Below, in pieces: positions 11,932 through 25,465 of a DNA stretch of 64,000 nucleotides. A program made the translations under genes and the position numbers. The notes below the pieces were generated by a model. It had not been told where the DNA came from. It saw only the letters and a list, made by a program, of their open reading frames with translations, and made no database searches. The stretch is from Odiellus spinosus (Eukaryota; Arthropoda; Arachnida; Opiliones; Phalangiidae): the NCBI GenBank assembly GCA_963920705.1, contig OY987227.1, positions 15,169,602-15,233,601 of the forward strand, given 5' to 3'. Numbering within the stretch: the stretch's first letter is position 1; each line of letters starts with the position of its first letter.

Positions 11932-14900
11932 TTAACCTATATTTATCATACTTTCAAGAAGAAAGAGCGGTATCAATATATAAAAGGTTATGACAATCTA
12001 ATACACACGGACTAAATACACTCAATGACAAAATTCTCCAACTCAACTTTGTCAAATTAGTGACTTGCATAAATTTGCATAGTGTCAACGCGTTCTGAGA
12101 TTTTATGTCGTCCGCTATTTCTAAAATTGAATAACGTAAAATAAATCGGCAGCTCTGTTACAAACTAACATAAACCAAGCATTTATCTTTGATCGAGGCG
12201 GCAGAAGAGCTTTCCCCCTGTATGGAATAAGTTTGCCGCTTAAAACTTTTAATATTCTCAAAAACCAATTTTCCCAGAAGAGATCGAGGGGGTTTTCGAG
12301 TTGAGCCTAAATTTTAAATTAAGTTCCTCTTTTCCCTAGAGAAGAGGTTATCCAGTATTAAAATCCAGGCCGCTTAATAATTATCTTATCTCGAGAGGGT
12401 CGCGGGGAGAAATAAAAATTGCAGCTAGCTGCGAGGCAGTAAACTCGAATGGTAAAGGAATTAATACTGATTAAAAATAGGAGGGGGCGGTCGGGGACAT
12501 TTCTGGTCTCCTCATCTTCGCGACACTTTAAACAAGAGGGCCAACTAATAATAATTTTAAGCCTTTTTTTAGGTTTTTCTTATAATATAACTCACTCAAA
12601 CTGGACCTAAAATTCGAGATAAAATTTAAGGATGCCGCAACCACCGCGCGTGTTTAAGGAAATAAAGTAATACGAGATGAATCGTGAAATAAATTCGAGG
12701 AAATTCTTATCGAAATTTGAGATATTTGGCACGCGGTTAAATACCCAATGGGCGTCGGAAGTTGTAACGTTAAACTTCACGGATAAAAATCAAAAGTCAG
12801 TAGAAATTAAATATTTTTGTTCATCGTATTTCCATCATTTTCAAGGCGAACTGATTCTTATTTCTAAGTAATCTTTTTCTTTCAAACATGTACATTATAG
12901 ATTTTAATTGGTAAACATGACCTTTCATAATCAGATTGTCTATTGAGAAATAAGACAAAGAATAAGGTATACCCTATACCTAAGCATTTTCGGTGTTGCA
13001 ATAAATTTGAGATTATTTTTAAGATAAATTCAAGGCTGATTTAACACGTAAATCCACATTTTTTAAGAAGTCATTGAATTTTTCAGGTACATAAGGGTGT
13101 TTCTAGTACAATTTAAACTCCACTAAATCTAACAATCTAGTTGTAAATTTATGTACATATAAATTCTTGATGGATTTAATATCTATTATAGCATTCGGAC
13201 CTATAATTGGGATAATAATAACAAGGCTTTATTAGGATATCCCCTCAGCTCAAGTAGCTATAATTTCCAGGAGGGGGTCCTTTAAAGGTTACCAAGCAAA
13301 ATATAATTATGTACAAAATTAAAAGTAAATTTAAAAGATACGATTTTTGCCGCTAGGATCGCAACAAACCTACACGTTCCTCTAAGCAGACGTTGCTTTT
13401 TTTAGTCCCTTTTTTTGGGAGTATTACAAAAGAACGCATCTGTTTAGAAGACCTTTAACGCAGTGCCGACGATAGCGGCGAAAACTTTACAACCTTACAT
13501 TTTGGGTAAAATTTAGATTTTCCTTTTCACGCACACTCTCACTTTAAAAGTAAGCTAAAACATAAATTAAAAAGAAAAAAATAGCTAAATTCCTAATGGT
13601 TCTCAAGGAGTTCTCTATAGTTCTATAGCGCGGAAACCGGTACAAGAAATGAAGTGATAACACCAAATGGACCAGGAAACGCGCGCACTTACAAAAGAAG
13701 ATTCCAACGAAAAAAAAAAAATAAAGTATAAGTCTCCCAACAGAAGAAGAAAAAAAACCTTTTGTTCTTCTAGGTCCTCTTTTGTTTACTTATATAGAAG
13801 AGAGTTCGCCGTCGGCAAAGTCTCTTTTCTAAGGAGGTAAGGGATAAAAAACTTTTACTCTAGCCAGCAAGGTTTTATAAAGAAAACCACTGACTCGAGT
13901 AGCTTCTGATCAACAGAGTCGCGCAAAGGCACTTTTGCAATTGCACGCAGTGATAAAAAATATGTAGGCCTATTCAAGTTAAGACTCTATTTGGGGCATT
14001 ATGCCTACGCAATTCCCCACAGTCTAAATCTAATGCAGACGAATCTAAAAGGAATATATACCTAGTTCAAATAAGTGTATATAGTTATATATTCGGCTTA
14101 TTTGAGAGTCAATGAAATAATGTTGATGTAGAGAAGAATATTATATACGTAGTTTGACGAGCGCTTACAATTTAAATTAATTAAACCTATCCGATTTTTA
14201 TAAGCATAGATTCTAATAAGTCTAGCCCGGCATTGTATCTGTATGTATTTCGTGTTTTAATAAGCATTCGTTTTGGTAATGCGTGTATGCCAGAGAACTT
14301 AGGGATTCGTAATCAACAACCACAATATAGGTAAACCTCTCAAAGTAAATCAATAAACAGCCTTGGGGCATTCCTAGCGGAATGAAATAAAATAATAGAA
14401 AAACGATAAAATTGGAATGAAAAAGAAAATGAATTTTAAGTCGATTTAGAGTGTTAAAATATGAAGGTTTCTCGATTATTTACTCTTATAAATCAAAATT
14501 TGATAAAAACAGGCTAAGCCTATTTGTATTTAGGCCTGTATACTGATAAAAATTATAGTTAAAAATAACAGAAACTTTGCAGCTAATCAAGGGCGTTTGA
14601 AAACTAAGCTACGTTGACAATACGCCATATGTAAAAGTTCATAAGCAATTTTTGAAGTTAATTATATATTTTTTGTCAAATAATCGTTACAGACGTTGAC
14701 TGTTTACATCAACCGTGGCACTAGTTTTTATTTGCCTTATGTTTTCTAATAAATAATAAAGTTAATTCTAGCTACGTCATAAGTATTTCGTAACATTTCT
14801 ACCAATCTTTACAATTTACCGGAAATTTAACAACAAAATCTTTCCAAACGGTAAAAAAAAACTATTTTAAAGTATCTAACTAGTATCTAAACCATTAGAA

Positions 14901-16879
14901 ATGTTGAAAGAAGAGGGTTTAACCCGAGCATAAGAATATTTTCAAACAGGATATCTTATCGGATTATCTAAATAGATTTGAATATTCACGACTGACAAAG
15001 CTACAATTGTTTGAAGGTGAAATAAAGGTTATGACGTAACACGTACGTGCCAAAACTATTGTTTTTAAGTTTTTAACACGTGCTGAAAAAGATAATCTCA
15101 GTTCCGTATAACACGCAAATTTTCAGAAAAATTTGCGTGTTAAGCTTTACGTGCTATTGATCATGTATTTTAAATTTAAAAAGCATAAAACTTCGTATAC
15201 AGTATAGAGAGGTCTTTATCGCATATATATATATATATCATATCATAGATATTTCCTGATCTAAAAAAATAAAGATTTACCTTTAATTTCAACGCAACTA
15301 TGGCATGAACGTGAAAAGAAAAGAAGTTTTGGGGAAATGAGATTTTTATTTTTTTCATCTTGAAGAAGGAAAAAGAATAGAGACTCGAGGAGGAGGAGAA
15401 AAAAAGAGAAGCGATAGAAATAAAGAAAAGTTTGACCGAGATGAGTCACGGTCATGTTGGCGCCGACCAGACCCAAAAAAATCGTGATTGAGTAGTTCCC
15501 CGCAACTGTACATACTTTACGTCTAGAGCATGGCTTCTTCCCTTCTTTCCCGCATTAAAAATGGATAATACAGGAGCAACTATATATATACACACACAAT
15601 AATCCCTCCTCCTGTTGCCAGTTAAATTATTTCAGGTGTAATGGCAGTAGGGCGGGATGAGAAAAAAATTTATATTTTGTTAAAATAATATTTTTTATAT
15701 TTTCTTTTAAAAAAGCGATTAAAATCCGGACGTGGTTGCGGTTTTAAGTTTGTAACCCGCTTGAAGTTTTACCCGAAAATGTTTTTAATGAGATAATTGG
15801 GCGTCGTGGTATTATCGAGGTCATTTAAAATTTATTTTTTTATTTATTACAGGTATTTAGCAATTATAAGATCAAGGAAAATTTGTAGAAGCTTAGAATT
15901 TCGTGTTTGATAAAGATAAGAGACTCCCCGATCTTATGGGATTATTACTAATAATAATTTAGACTTTGTTCAAGTGGAGTTAGCATTATATGACAAAGCT
16001 GAGGCGGATTGAAACAGCGTTAAATCTCGGCAGGAAAATGTAGCCTACTCCACGATTCATACCACATTTGAAAACGCATTTCTCCTGATATTGCCATGTG
16101 CACCGAATATTTAAAACCATAATAAAAATTAATTTCGATGACTGAGTTCGTACCAACTTAGTTTTATTGAAGTTAATCATTAAGTATTCAAACTTTTAAG
16201 CCAAATTTTCAGGGCTTTCCGATTGTTTTTGAGAGGATTCAAATTCCCTGATATTTCCAGATTTGTACTGTGTAACTCCGCACTTCCGTTAAATCTGTAC
16301 ACCGATTACCTAATTGTTTACAGCCTTTAGTTGCTAAATACATAGTTTGGTACAAACCTGTACAACGATTTAGTCGAATCCACCTGAACATTATAATAGC
16401 AGGGGGACACAATACAGTCTAATATTTTAACCTTGAAACCACTATCATACACAAATATTTAGCAAATCACGCCGGCAGCTAGGCCTACCCCAAGGTAACT
16501 TATCTGAAATTATAATATACTTATCCCAAATTTACAATTTCAGTCTTAACATAAAATATTTGTTTGCACTACCAAAGCTGAACCTAAAGTTCAGTTTCGG
16601 TGATTCACAGCTAGTGAATCAAAAGCGTTATGTATGATAAGGTAGAATAGAAGGGCCTAAATGTACGTCGATAAACATACAAATATTGTCATATGAGATC
16701 ATTAAAAAGCTTAAATGTATATTGATAAAATATACAAACATTCCCATAAAATATATACAACGCGAGATCATTAAAAAGCTTGACAATACCTAGCAGATGA
16801 CAAAATAAATATAACATTAGGCTTAGCATCAACGTATGAATACTGAAAATGAAATAACACAAAACAGAGAAAACTATTC

Positions 16880-17060
16880 TCGTGTCTCTTTTTCTCTCCG
16901 GCAGTTATTTTTGCCAGAGAACGCGTTATCCACGGTTGGGGAATAAGTTCGTGAACCTCTCCTCGCTCGCTCGCAGTCTCTTTACCATCAGCACTTCCTC
17001 GTTTGTTTACTCGGATAACAATAGAGGAAAATTTTAGCGCCGAACACGATGAAAGCGTCG
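16880..17060. other. GC-richer unexplained block
   Basis: Contains TCCTCGCTCGCTCGCAGTC and other CpG-bearing words in A+T-rich surroundings. Short frames are open on both strands but none resembles a known protein or is flanked by good splice sites. It could be an old element or a regulatory segment; the sequence does not decide. Confidence 0.2.
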
Positions 17061-18534
17061 CGGAAAAAAAAAACAACATCGAGATACGAGAGAGAGAATT
17101 CCGTGGGCAAACAATAAGGGAAAAATATAAAATTCAATTCGCCCGTGAAAAGAAAAAAAAAAAAAAAAAATTAAATAAAAATGAAATGAAAACTGTGTGG
17201 GCTATGTCTTCTACCTTTATAGTAATACACTAGGAATAGTACCTAAAAGGGAGCGTATAATTCTAAATCGAATCAGTTTCGTGGGTGTGCAATAAGATAT
17301 TATTGAATCCCACGCAAAACAAAAGGGATTTTACTAATAGGTTAATAGTTAGGCTTAACAAAGTTCAAGGTTCTATCAGAGAAGATGACTCGTCACTTTT
17401 AGGAACGAATCCGATTTGGTTTGATAATGTTGACACCGAATTGGGTAATTAACGAAATACAATTGATGTTAGGTAAGAAGAAACGTTTCAAGGTGAAATG
17501 GAGGTTAGAATGGCAAGATTTGTGGATAATTTAAATTGGGTTTTGTTTTATCGCCATTACGGCATTGTGATTTCAATAAAATGAACACGAAGCAGTTTCG
17601 TGTCCATTATATGAGCGAGAATAAATCGCGATAAATTAAATTTTAATTACTAAATTCGTCGGGGCACACGTAGTAGGTCCAGTTTTGGAATAAGAACCTT
17701 CGACCAATCACAGCGCGCTTCAAACTTCACTAATAGGCGATTGTAAGGGTTCACGCATAGGTAAATGATTAATATATGTTTAAAATTATATAATAAATTA
17801 CTTCGTTATCCTTTTCATCTTAACTTTAATCTTATTTAAAGGCAAATAAGCAACGAAGAGAAATTTTAAGAGTGCATGAAAATGAGAGGTTATAATTTTT
17901 TCTAGCTTCGTTGGGCGTTGGCTCAAAAAACTTGAACGTAGAAGGATATGTAAATGAATATGAATATTAATAGATACTAAGTGGGCGTGGCTAAAAACTA
18001 GAGTTGGATAATGTAACGAATCCGTTGGGAGTCAGGATGCGACGTTCGAGAGAGAAAAAAAAAGGTTTTGTTTTGTCGCGTAGAACTTTGACAATGGGAA
18101 ACTCCGACAAAAGGGCGGGTAAAGTTTTTTCATTATTAAAAATAATAATAATAAAGCCCGCCAAATATAAAAAAATCTACTAGAAGCATTGGAGGAGATC
18201 AGGCACGACTGACGAAGCGTTTAAAAACAGCCGGTTCCGCTTTTTACGGCAATTGCGCGGAATTCCGTGAGCGTAACTTATTGTAAAGAAATGTTTTTAT
18301 TTAGCCGAGCGCAATTATATCGGTGTCAGTGATGCGTTGACTTAACGAGTTGAAAAATTTTCCCTTTTCAATACAAATTCGAGTAGTTTCGGGCATTGAT
18401 AAAGTCAGTGAAATTCGAAATGAAGAATACACGTTCGCTTCGCGTGATTTACAACGCGATTATTATATAAATAGGCCGAAATATAGTTGACCTTGAATAC
18501 CCCATATTTTCAATCAAGTTATTTTCGAGGCAGC

Positions 18535-18645
18535 TGATTACTCCGCACGTCGGTAGCTTTGACTGTATTAGAATGATTACGTATCTGAGTACGTATTTAG
18601 CATTACCAACGACTGCAATCAGTTCCGTAATCGGTATATAGAATT
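18535..18645. repeat. Dispersed repeat, TACGTATTTAGCATTACC family, copy 1
   Basis: The core ATTACGTATCTGAGTACG followed by TATTTAGCATTACCAACG reappears in reverse orientation at about 60669-60704 with few changes. The preceding TTTGACTGTATTAGAATGATT is matched at 51.7 kb. Ends resemble CTGATTAC and GTAATCGGT, so this is probably an old inverted-repeat element. Confidence 0.65.
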
Positions 18646-20079
18646 TTTATAGATATCGGGGGTTTTAATGGCTTTATGGACTATACTGTCAATAATATGA
18701 ATTGGTTAAGCGCCTGTAAAAGTGTTCCAGCCTACGCGCTTCGGTGTTCAGGGTGAAGCCCAACCTATTGCACCTTTCTGTGCACGTACAGATATTGCAA
18801 TTATATGTTGATATCGAAATTATATGTTAATATCAAAGGGGTTGGGGTATACAACGAATTCTAGAATATCAGCCCCCTCAATTAATATTAAACTTTATTT
18901 CATAGAGATTATATTTCAAATATTATATTTTTGTTTAATATTACTTTAAATTCCATCATCATTGCCAAGACTTTTGTGTAAAAGAATATATACCCAAACT
19001 TGTAAATAAATAAGTACATAAATTTATTCATAAATCTTTATAGATTAAGAATAAAATATCAAAAAGGGAATTGAGGATTGTAAAACTAATCCAGTAAGGT
19101 TGTAAAATTAAATTATGTACATAGTGAAAGTGTAGAACTAGAAAGATTCTAGTTTCCCTCTTTGTTGCGTAATTAAGTTTGAACTTTATCATCACCTATA
19201 TAAACCCAGTTATCTTCCTTGTCTTCCGTTAATAAAATTACGACACTACCACGAAGTCTAAAACGTTAATAATATTATAATATTGTTAAGGTTCGGGAAA
19301 GTTCTATAGTTTTCGTGTATTGTACAAGCTTGTGCCAAAGATAAATTTAACTATCGATGTTGATAAAACTTAACTCCCCCCTATATCTACAATTCCAATC
19401 AGTTTTGAGATTGCAAAACATACAAGGCTTAGCATCTCGATTCTGAACAGTTTTTGAAGATAAAAAGAAGTCAATACAGTGATGAAAATTTTGACTGGTT
19501 TGAACTTAAGTGCCGGTTTTGAAGTGGCGTGATACTCGAAACATTTTCACATTGTTATTTTTTCCATGCCTTACAATCAAAAATTGTAAGTCGAGACCTA
19601 TGGTGCCTTGACAAAGACGATAGAACACTTTTACAGGCGCTTAACCAATTTATATTAATGATCACGGTATATCATCAGCATATAATTATCAATATACGGT
19701 GATTTTGTTTTGCATTAAAATCTATCGGGCGCAAACATTTTCCAACTCCGAGTCATAGTTAGGTTAATCCCCAACTTCCTAAGACGATTTTTGAAGGCAC
19801 CTTTATGGATTATACTTATATAGTTGACTTTTTTGGGTCGAGTCCAACTATTTTTCTTTTTATTATAATAATATATATTTTTTTTAACTCCCTCTGATAA
19901 CATTCTTTCAATTCTTCTATCGCTATTCGCCTAGCTGTAGAAGAAAGCCTCATATCGTTTATTTTGAAAGGTCACTGTGTTTTTATACAATTATCCATTT
20001 GGGATATAGACAAGGGTAAAATTTTAAATTACTAAGCACGTTTCCTTTTTTTTAAATAATATTTGAGTCGTTTAATTTA

Positions 20080-20450
20080 AGGCCGATTTCACGCTAGGAT
20101 AATTTGACGTTCAAATTTATCAACCATCACGTTTTAACTTTACCAACAACAAAATAATCGTGTGGGAAACATTGCTTGAAAGCCTAAAAACCACAGTTTT
20201 TGCAAATTTTACCCTAATATTAAAATTAAGACCTATGCCCAATTTATCCTTGTAAATTTTGTAATTCTGGCAAACGAAGTGAGGCTGAAACGGGTTTTCA
20301 TGAGCTACAATTTGAATTTCAGAATCATTTTCGCCAAGATTGTTAGGTACAGTAAAAAGTAATATTGAAATTTTTAAAAACAAATATCTACGCAATAGAA
20401 CGTCATCACTTATGTGTGGTATCTATTAAGGCTGTCTAAATTTGATTTTC
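20080..20450. repeat. Possible element with TTTCACGCTAGG end
   Basis: The left side reads GGCCGATTTCACGCTAGG. Similar AAAGCCGATTTCACATC occurs at 37684. The right side carries GACGTTC/GAACGTC words in inverted order. One minus-strand frame of 91 codons is open but gives no recognisable protein. An old hAT-like or similar element is possible. Confidence 0.25.
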
Positions 20451-21239
20451 GTGCGTTCTGACACGTGATACGGTGTTTACAGCGCGGTCGTTTTTCAAGA
20501 AAGTACTTAAGTTAACCCAGAAAAGCAATTCTTTCCTATGAAAATTATCATTAAGTACGTCCCAGAACAAGACTATACGTCATATATCGGGTAATCGGAA
20601 AAAAATAAATCTATACCTTTTTTGTTTGCATCTATGTTTTCTTAAAAACGCGTCAACCCAGAGGTGCAAAATTGGTAACAGCCTCACTTCAAGTCGTTTA
20701 AATAGACACATAATTTCGATAGGGTTAAGTATGAAATATTTTGGACCAAAAATGTGACACAGTATCGCGAATAAACAAAAATTTTGTTTTAAGAAAATAT
20801 GTTAATATATGCCTACCTACTTTGGTCCAAAGAGCAGTAGTTAAAGTAACGAACGCCGTGGCGTAATATTACAAATTGTTAAACCATTAAGCTCTATAAG
20901 CAAAAGAACAGAACAGTAAATTCAATTTTTCTGTACGGCGCATTAATTCCGCATCAAATTTCGCTACCGTTTGCTAATTTTAAAAGTCCTAGCTGGAACC
21001 CAATATAAAACTGATACTAATATCCAAGTCCTATAGTCATCGCAAAATTATCGCTTACATACCGTATAAACTCGACAAAAGTTAAAGCCCTAGAGCCAAA
21101 AACCGCGCCCAATTCTTGTCAAATTTTATAAATTCCGTTTCACTGGATTTGTATACGAGTATACCCTATATAAAGAATCCATACTCCTGGTATATATCGC
21201 TCATGCAATCTTAACATTATTAGCATCAACAGTTGTTTC

Positions 21240-21760
21240 CCAGGCGTAAATAATTTTCCCGCTAGCGAGGGCAACCACTCCCTTCCACGCTTTCATATAG
21301 GCAGATATCCCCGCGTCAAAATTTCCAAGCGCGGATGAGAGAGAGGAGAGTAGAGAGAACTATATACGTTATTACACAGACACCACTACACTATCACCGT
21401 CACCATGAAGCAGCGCTCCGCTTTCTACTATAAGAGTTTTAGGCTTAACGTCGTTTCTATATATAAATTCCTTGAGGGGTTTCGAAGATGGAACGACGCG
21501 TCTCCTTCGCCAAAATGAAGGAAAATAGGGAGGAGGAGGATGAGAGTAAAGGAAAATAGTACAACTCAAACGCCATCAGCGAGTACGTCTCTCGTTTTCG
21601 TCTTGGGCGAAGTTTTGGCGTCTCTAGCGGGATGTCCTCGAGGGAGGAAGAGGGCAAAGAGAGGCAATGCGGATATAAGGACCAGCAGCGGCGGGGGAAA
21701 GGGGATAGCCATCGCCATTCCGTTGGCTCAGTCTACCGAAGGAGGGTTCTGATGAGTTGC
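21240..21760. other. GC-richer block, function not recognised
   Basis: Noticeably higher G+C than the neighbours, with purine-rich GAGGAGGA, GGAAGAGGGC and AGCAGCGGCGGGG runs. Overlapping frames are open on both strands, as expected from composition. No family match or splice-bounded exon is convincing. Confidence 0.2.
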
Positions 21761-22499
21761 TGGGGCCTAGTTATACGAGAATGGGATATATACGAGAAAA
21801 GAATATACATCCAATTGATATACGAGAGTTGAATCTATAGCAGCGAAGGATCAATAGAACATCCCCCGAATCAACGACAAGACGATATCCCATTCGAATT
21901 AAAGCGCTATATTTATATAGGGGAAAACGGAATTTTAATATTACCAGTCCTAGCGAGCCCTCGTCCCCCGAATCACCATGACATACCCTTGATTTTATAT
22001 ATGAAGTATAGAAATACTAGAAAGTGGCCTTGGAGAAACTCTTTATTTTTTACAATGTTGCGTTGCGCTATATATATATTTATATATATGCCTAGTTTTT
22101 GTTTTGTTTAGGTTTTTGGCTCAATATACGAAAAGAATTGGAATGTTTCAGAAACTCTTGTTATTTTTAATTTAGGAATGCAGCTGATAAAGTTTTTGGC
22201 AAGTTAAACTTCAAGTTAAACATACTTTATTTCGCAACATACTTGGGTATTTCTCGGCAAGAAATGTTTGATTATAATAAACAAAGAGTAAAAATATCGT
22301 AATCGTTGACCTACTACTTTTATTAAAAGTTAGAGATATTGTTTGGCTAACAGTATTTCTTAACCGCGATTTTATAATTAGGCTTAGTTCAAGTGGCGTG
22401 AGAGGGTAAGAAAACAAAACAGACCTTGGTTTCAAGTTTTCTACTTATGCTAAACTTATACGTTTCATCTTCCCTTGAGAAAAGAATCTTTCTTGAACG

Positions 22500-22990
22500 T
22501 CATAGCATTCGGGCAGTTCGCCCCTCGGCGAGCTTTGGATCAATCTTAGGGTGGGGCCGGGACCCAGATTCTTCTCTTTCGCTCTTCCTCCGCTGCGGAA
22601 TAGAGGCCCCCTCCCTTGGCAACCGTTTTCAACCGCCTGCCCCTTATCTTTCTTTTTTACTTCAACTCTCTGCCACCTCCATCCTCCCCCGCTAAGCTCA
22701 ATCTCTCCTGAGCAGCCAGCGTGTACTCGCATCCCTTCGGGTCCCTCTATCCCCCGCACCCACATAGTTCTGCAACCACCGTGCAGCACCACCACTACCA
22801 TTACTTGTCGGGGGGGGGGGGGTGAGTCCCGGGGCACGCAACATTGCTACGGTTCTACTCCACCCATGGACGCTATTAAAGGAAACTTCTTAGACCCCCG
22901 GCCACATCTACCCTCTCCCTCCTTTTTAGACTACCCCTGCAACTCGGGATTCGGGAACACCAATCTTTGTAACCCGTCATTTTTCTGACA
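22500..22990. other. C-rich block upstream of an LTR-like primer-binding site
   Basis: Pyrimidine- and C-rich sequence with CCCCTCGG, CCTGCCCC and CCACCACTACC words and a 13 G run. Both strands have open frames of 130-145 codons, a usual effect of low A+T and few stop codons, and the peptides are low in complexity. Its position before the tRNA-Phe-type site at 23367 is compatible with part of an LTR, but no matching second LTR was seen. Confidence 0.3.
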
Positions 22991-23366
22991 GACCCCTGAA
23001 ACGAAGAAGTATACAGGGCCAACACACACACAAAAAAGAAAAAGAAAAAAAGAAAAATATTAGATCTTCTCCCTCGCGCCTTTGGGTTGAACGTAAGTCT
23101 CGTTTTTCCTAGAATGGAGAAGCTGTTTTGATACGAAATTGGTTTCGATGAACTACTAAGCGTCGTGAAGGAGTGACTGGCAATAATATTTAAGCCTACC
23201 CAAAGTTTTATGGTTGAGACAGCTGTCCCTATTCTCAGAATGATTACGAAACATATATTCTTAAGCCTATTTTGAACGGTTGAGAATTTTCGCGATGGGT
23301 TGCCTTTGACATCACTTATGTCTCTCTCCCATTCAATATTATTTACAGGCTAAAAATAATCCGGTG

Positions 23367-23384
23367 CCGAAACCCGGGATAATA
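23367..23384 (+). mobile_element. LTR retrotransposon relic: primer-binding site for tRNA-Phe
   Basis: The sequence GGTGCCGAAACCCGGGAT, preceded by C instead of T, is complementary to the 3' end of animal tRNA-Phe (acceptor strand TTTCGGCA plus CCA, T-stem CCGGG). In LTR retrotransposons such a site directly follows the left LTR. No gag or pol frame follows, so only a fragment or a solo LTR with its primer site remains. LTR limits are not determined. Confidence 0.55.
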
Positions 23385-24041
23385 GGTCTTTGAAGCCGAT
23401 TAATCAAATCCATGTTCCCCTGCCAATGCATCTATATAATCTCATCTTAAGAATTACCTTTTTTTTTATAGAAGTACTGTCTTAAACTTTCATTCTTTCT
23501 TGTAAAAATAGGAATGGTACCAAAACCAGACATAATGAGTTCATAATAGTATTATAAAAACAATTACATCTTTAAATCTCAACAATCTACATTAATTTAA
23601 CATCCCTGACATACAAATCAAAATCATTACAATGAGTTCAAATGTTTTCAACACACTTTTATAAGATTAAAACAACTGATAGAAAACTAGTCTTAACATT
23701 ATTACTGTCCAATAAAAACAGTTCCAAAATATATTTTCAAGGTTGCAAACAACGTATCAATCACTGAGTGTAATAATAAAAACAAGCCCTGACTTTATTC
23801 GGTAGCTTTAAAATATAAGGCAAAGTTTTGTTTCTAGAGAAAGCAATAATAACCCCCTTCGAGGTCAAATCCAATATATAAAATAAAATCAAGTTTAACA
23901 TTTCCCGTCATTGCAAAATTCCTTTTCTCAGCGTTAGGTTGGAAGGCTGATTAAACATCTATTTATAGGGTGCAAGCAAACTGACCCTACGTACCTACGT
24001 TTATATACACGTATACGTATAATAGTTTGATCCCATAAAGG

Positions 24042-24069
24042 AAAAAAAAAAAAAAAAAAAAAAAAAAAA
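24042..24069. repeat. Poly-A tract (28 A)
   Basis: Uninterrupted run of 28 A, followed by GC-richer sequence to about 24430. No retroposon body is recognised before it. Confidence 0.9.
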
Positions 24070-25327
24070 CGGATCGTTTAAGCCCAGGGACAAAACGCGA
24101 TAAGCCAATTACGAAAGAGCTCGTAAATCAAGCTATACCCGCGTGAGTTTGAACGCGACCACACCTAACCTGATAGCGAAAACAAAGCTCGATGGAGGAC
24201 AACCGTTCATTGCTCTTACTGTCAAGCGAGGACGAGGTCATATAGTTTTCAAACTTTCTACCGACGATCAATTTAACCCAGGATTGGGAATAAGGATATA
24301 AAACTATCCACGCTCGACTCCGGTAACGCTTTAAGGTTAGCTTGGACTACCATATTACCATTCTCTATTTCTAAAGTATATTCGAATCGCGAGATGCCAA
24401 CAACCAAGGCCCAGGGAATGTAAAAGCTCCTGGAAACCATTATTTGGTTGCGCTATTCGGTTATATTTATATAGTCAAAATATATTGCGTTCGTGGCAAT
24501 TGGTTTTACCAGCGGGATATCTGACTGAGCGGCGGATTTTGGGATAGACCACGAGTTTGGAAAATATAGAGAGTATATTTGCGGTAACCACCAACGTTAT
24601 TTCCCGTCTTGGCACCCGCGGTATATGCTTAATCAAATGACTATCGTGTAAACGAAGTTGGTAAAATGATATCTGTTTACATTGCGCTAACAATAAAGGT
24701 AATATTAACATAAAGCAGACGTAACTTGAGATTTAAAATATTCCAAAACCTTAGCTGATAAGGAATGAGAGAAATAATTTATGTACAAAGAAGAACCATA
24801 AGAAGTACGCAGAGAACATTGAATGTTATACCATACGCTCTTGGTACAATTTCGTTGGTTACTACTTTATAGTAATAGGACACGCCCTAAAGCCTCGTTT
24901 TCATGAAAGCGATATTTTAAGCGATATCGCTGAAGCGACAGCGACAAAATCAATAGCGATATTTTAGTGTTTTTCTCGCTAATCGCTGCAATTTCTCACG
25001 CAAGTCACTCTCATAAAAACAAATATATAAAAATACAGTATACACTAGGCGCTAGTAAATCCACCCTCAAGATTTGAAAGTATATAGCTTCATCATAGCC
25101 AGCATCATATATTTTCTTCAATGGTCTTGCCATTATACTTCTCGAGGTGCTCTATGCTCATGGTACAATATTTTTCCATGAAATACCAATATATGATGTT
25201 AATATTGAATGTGTGCTGTTTTAGTACGAGGTTTTGTAGGATTTATAACCAAATATTGTAATTTCAACTTTATTCTTAAATTAAACACTTTAACGGTAAT
25301 AACCATGGCCTCCTGGTTGGTGAGACC

Positions 25328-25465
25328 TTAAAGCCCTACGATTTCTTCTGCCTGTTTCACTGAAAGTGGGCTCACCTTCTCATCTTCCACTGGGGTAGCA
25401 AGGCAAAAGATAGCCTGGAGGGTGACTTTGTTTCCAGGGTGACAGACAGAAGTAATCCTAGGCCT
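25328..25465 (-). other. Protein-like open stretch, unassigned (possible transposon-derived fragment)
   Basis: A minus-strand frame open for 45 codons before its stop reads in part CHPGNKVTLQAIFCLATP and then VEDEKVSPLSVKQAEEIVGL. The amino-acid mix and balanced G+C look more like coding sequence than the surroundings. I cannot name a family. No clean upstream acceptor fixes the start. Candidates are the 3' end of a decayed transposon gene or a short terminal exon. Confidence 0.25.

Noticed and set aside
22445-22988. Overlapping 130- and 145-codon frames on both strands
   Set aside because: Low-complexity Pro/Ser/Gly-rich peptides in a C-rich block where stop codons are rare; both strands open equally, which points to composition.
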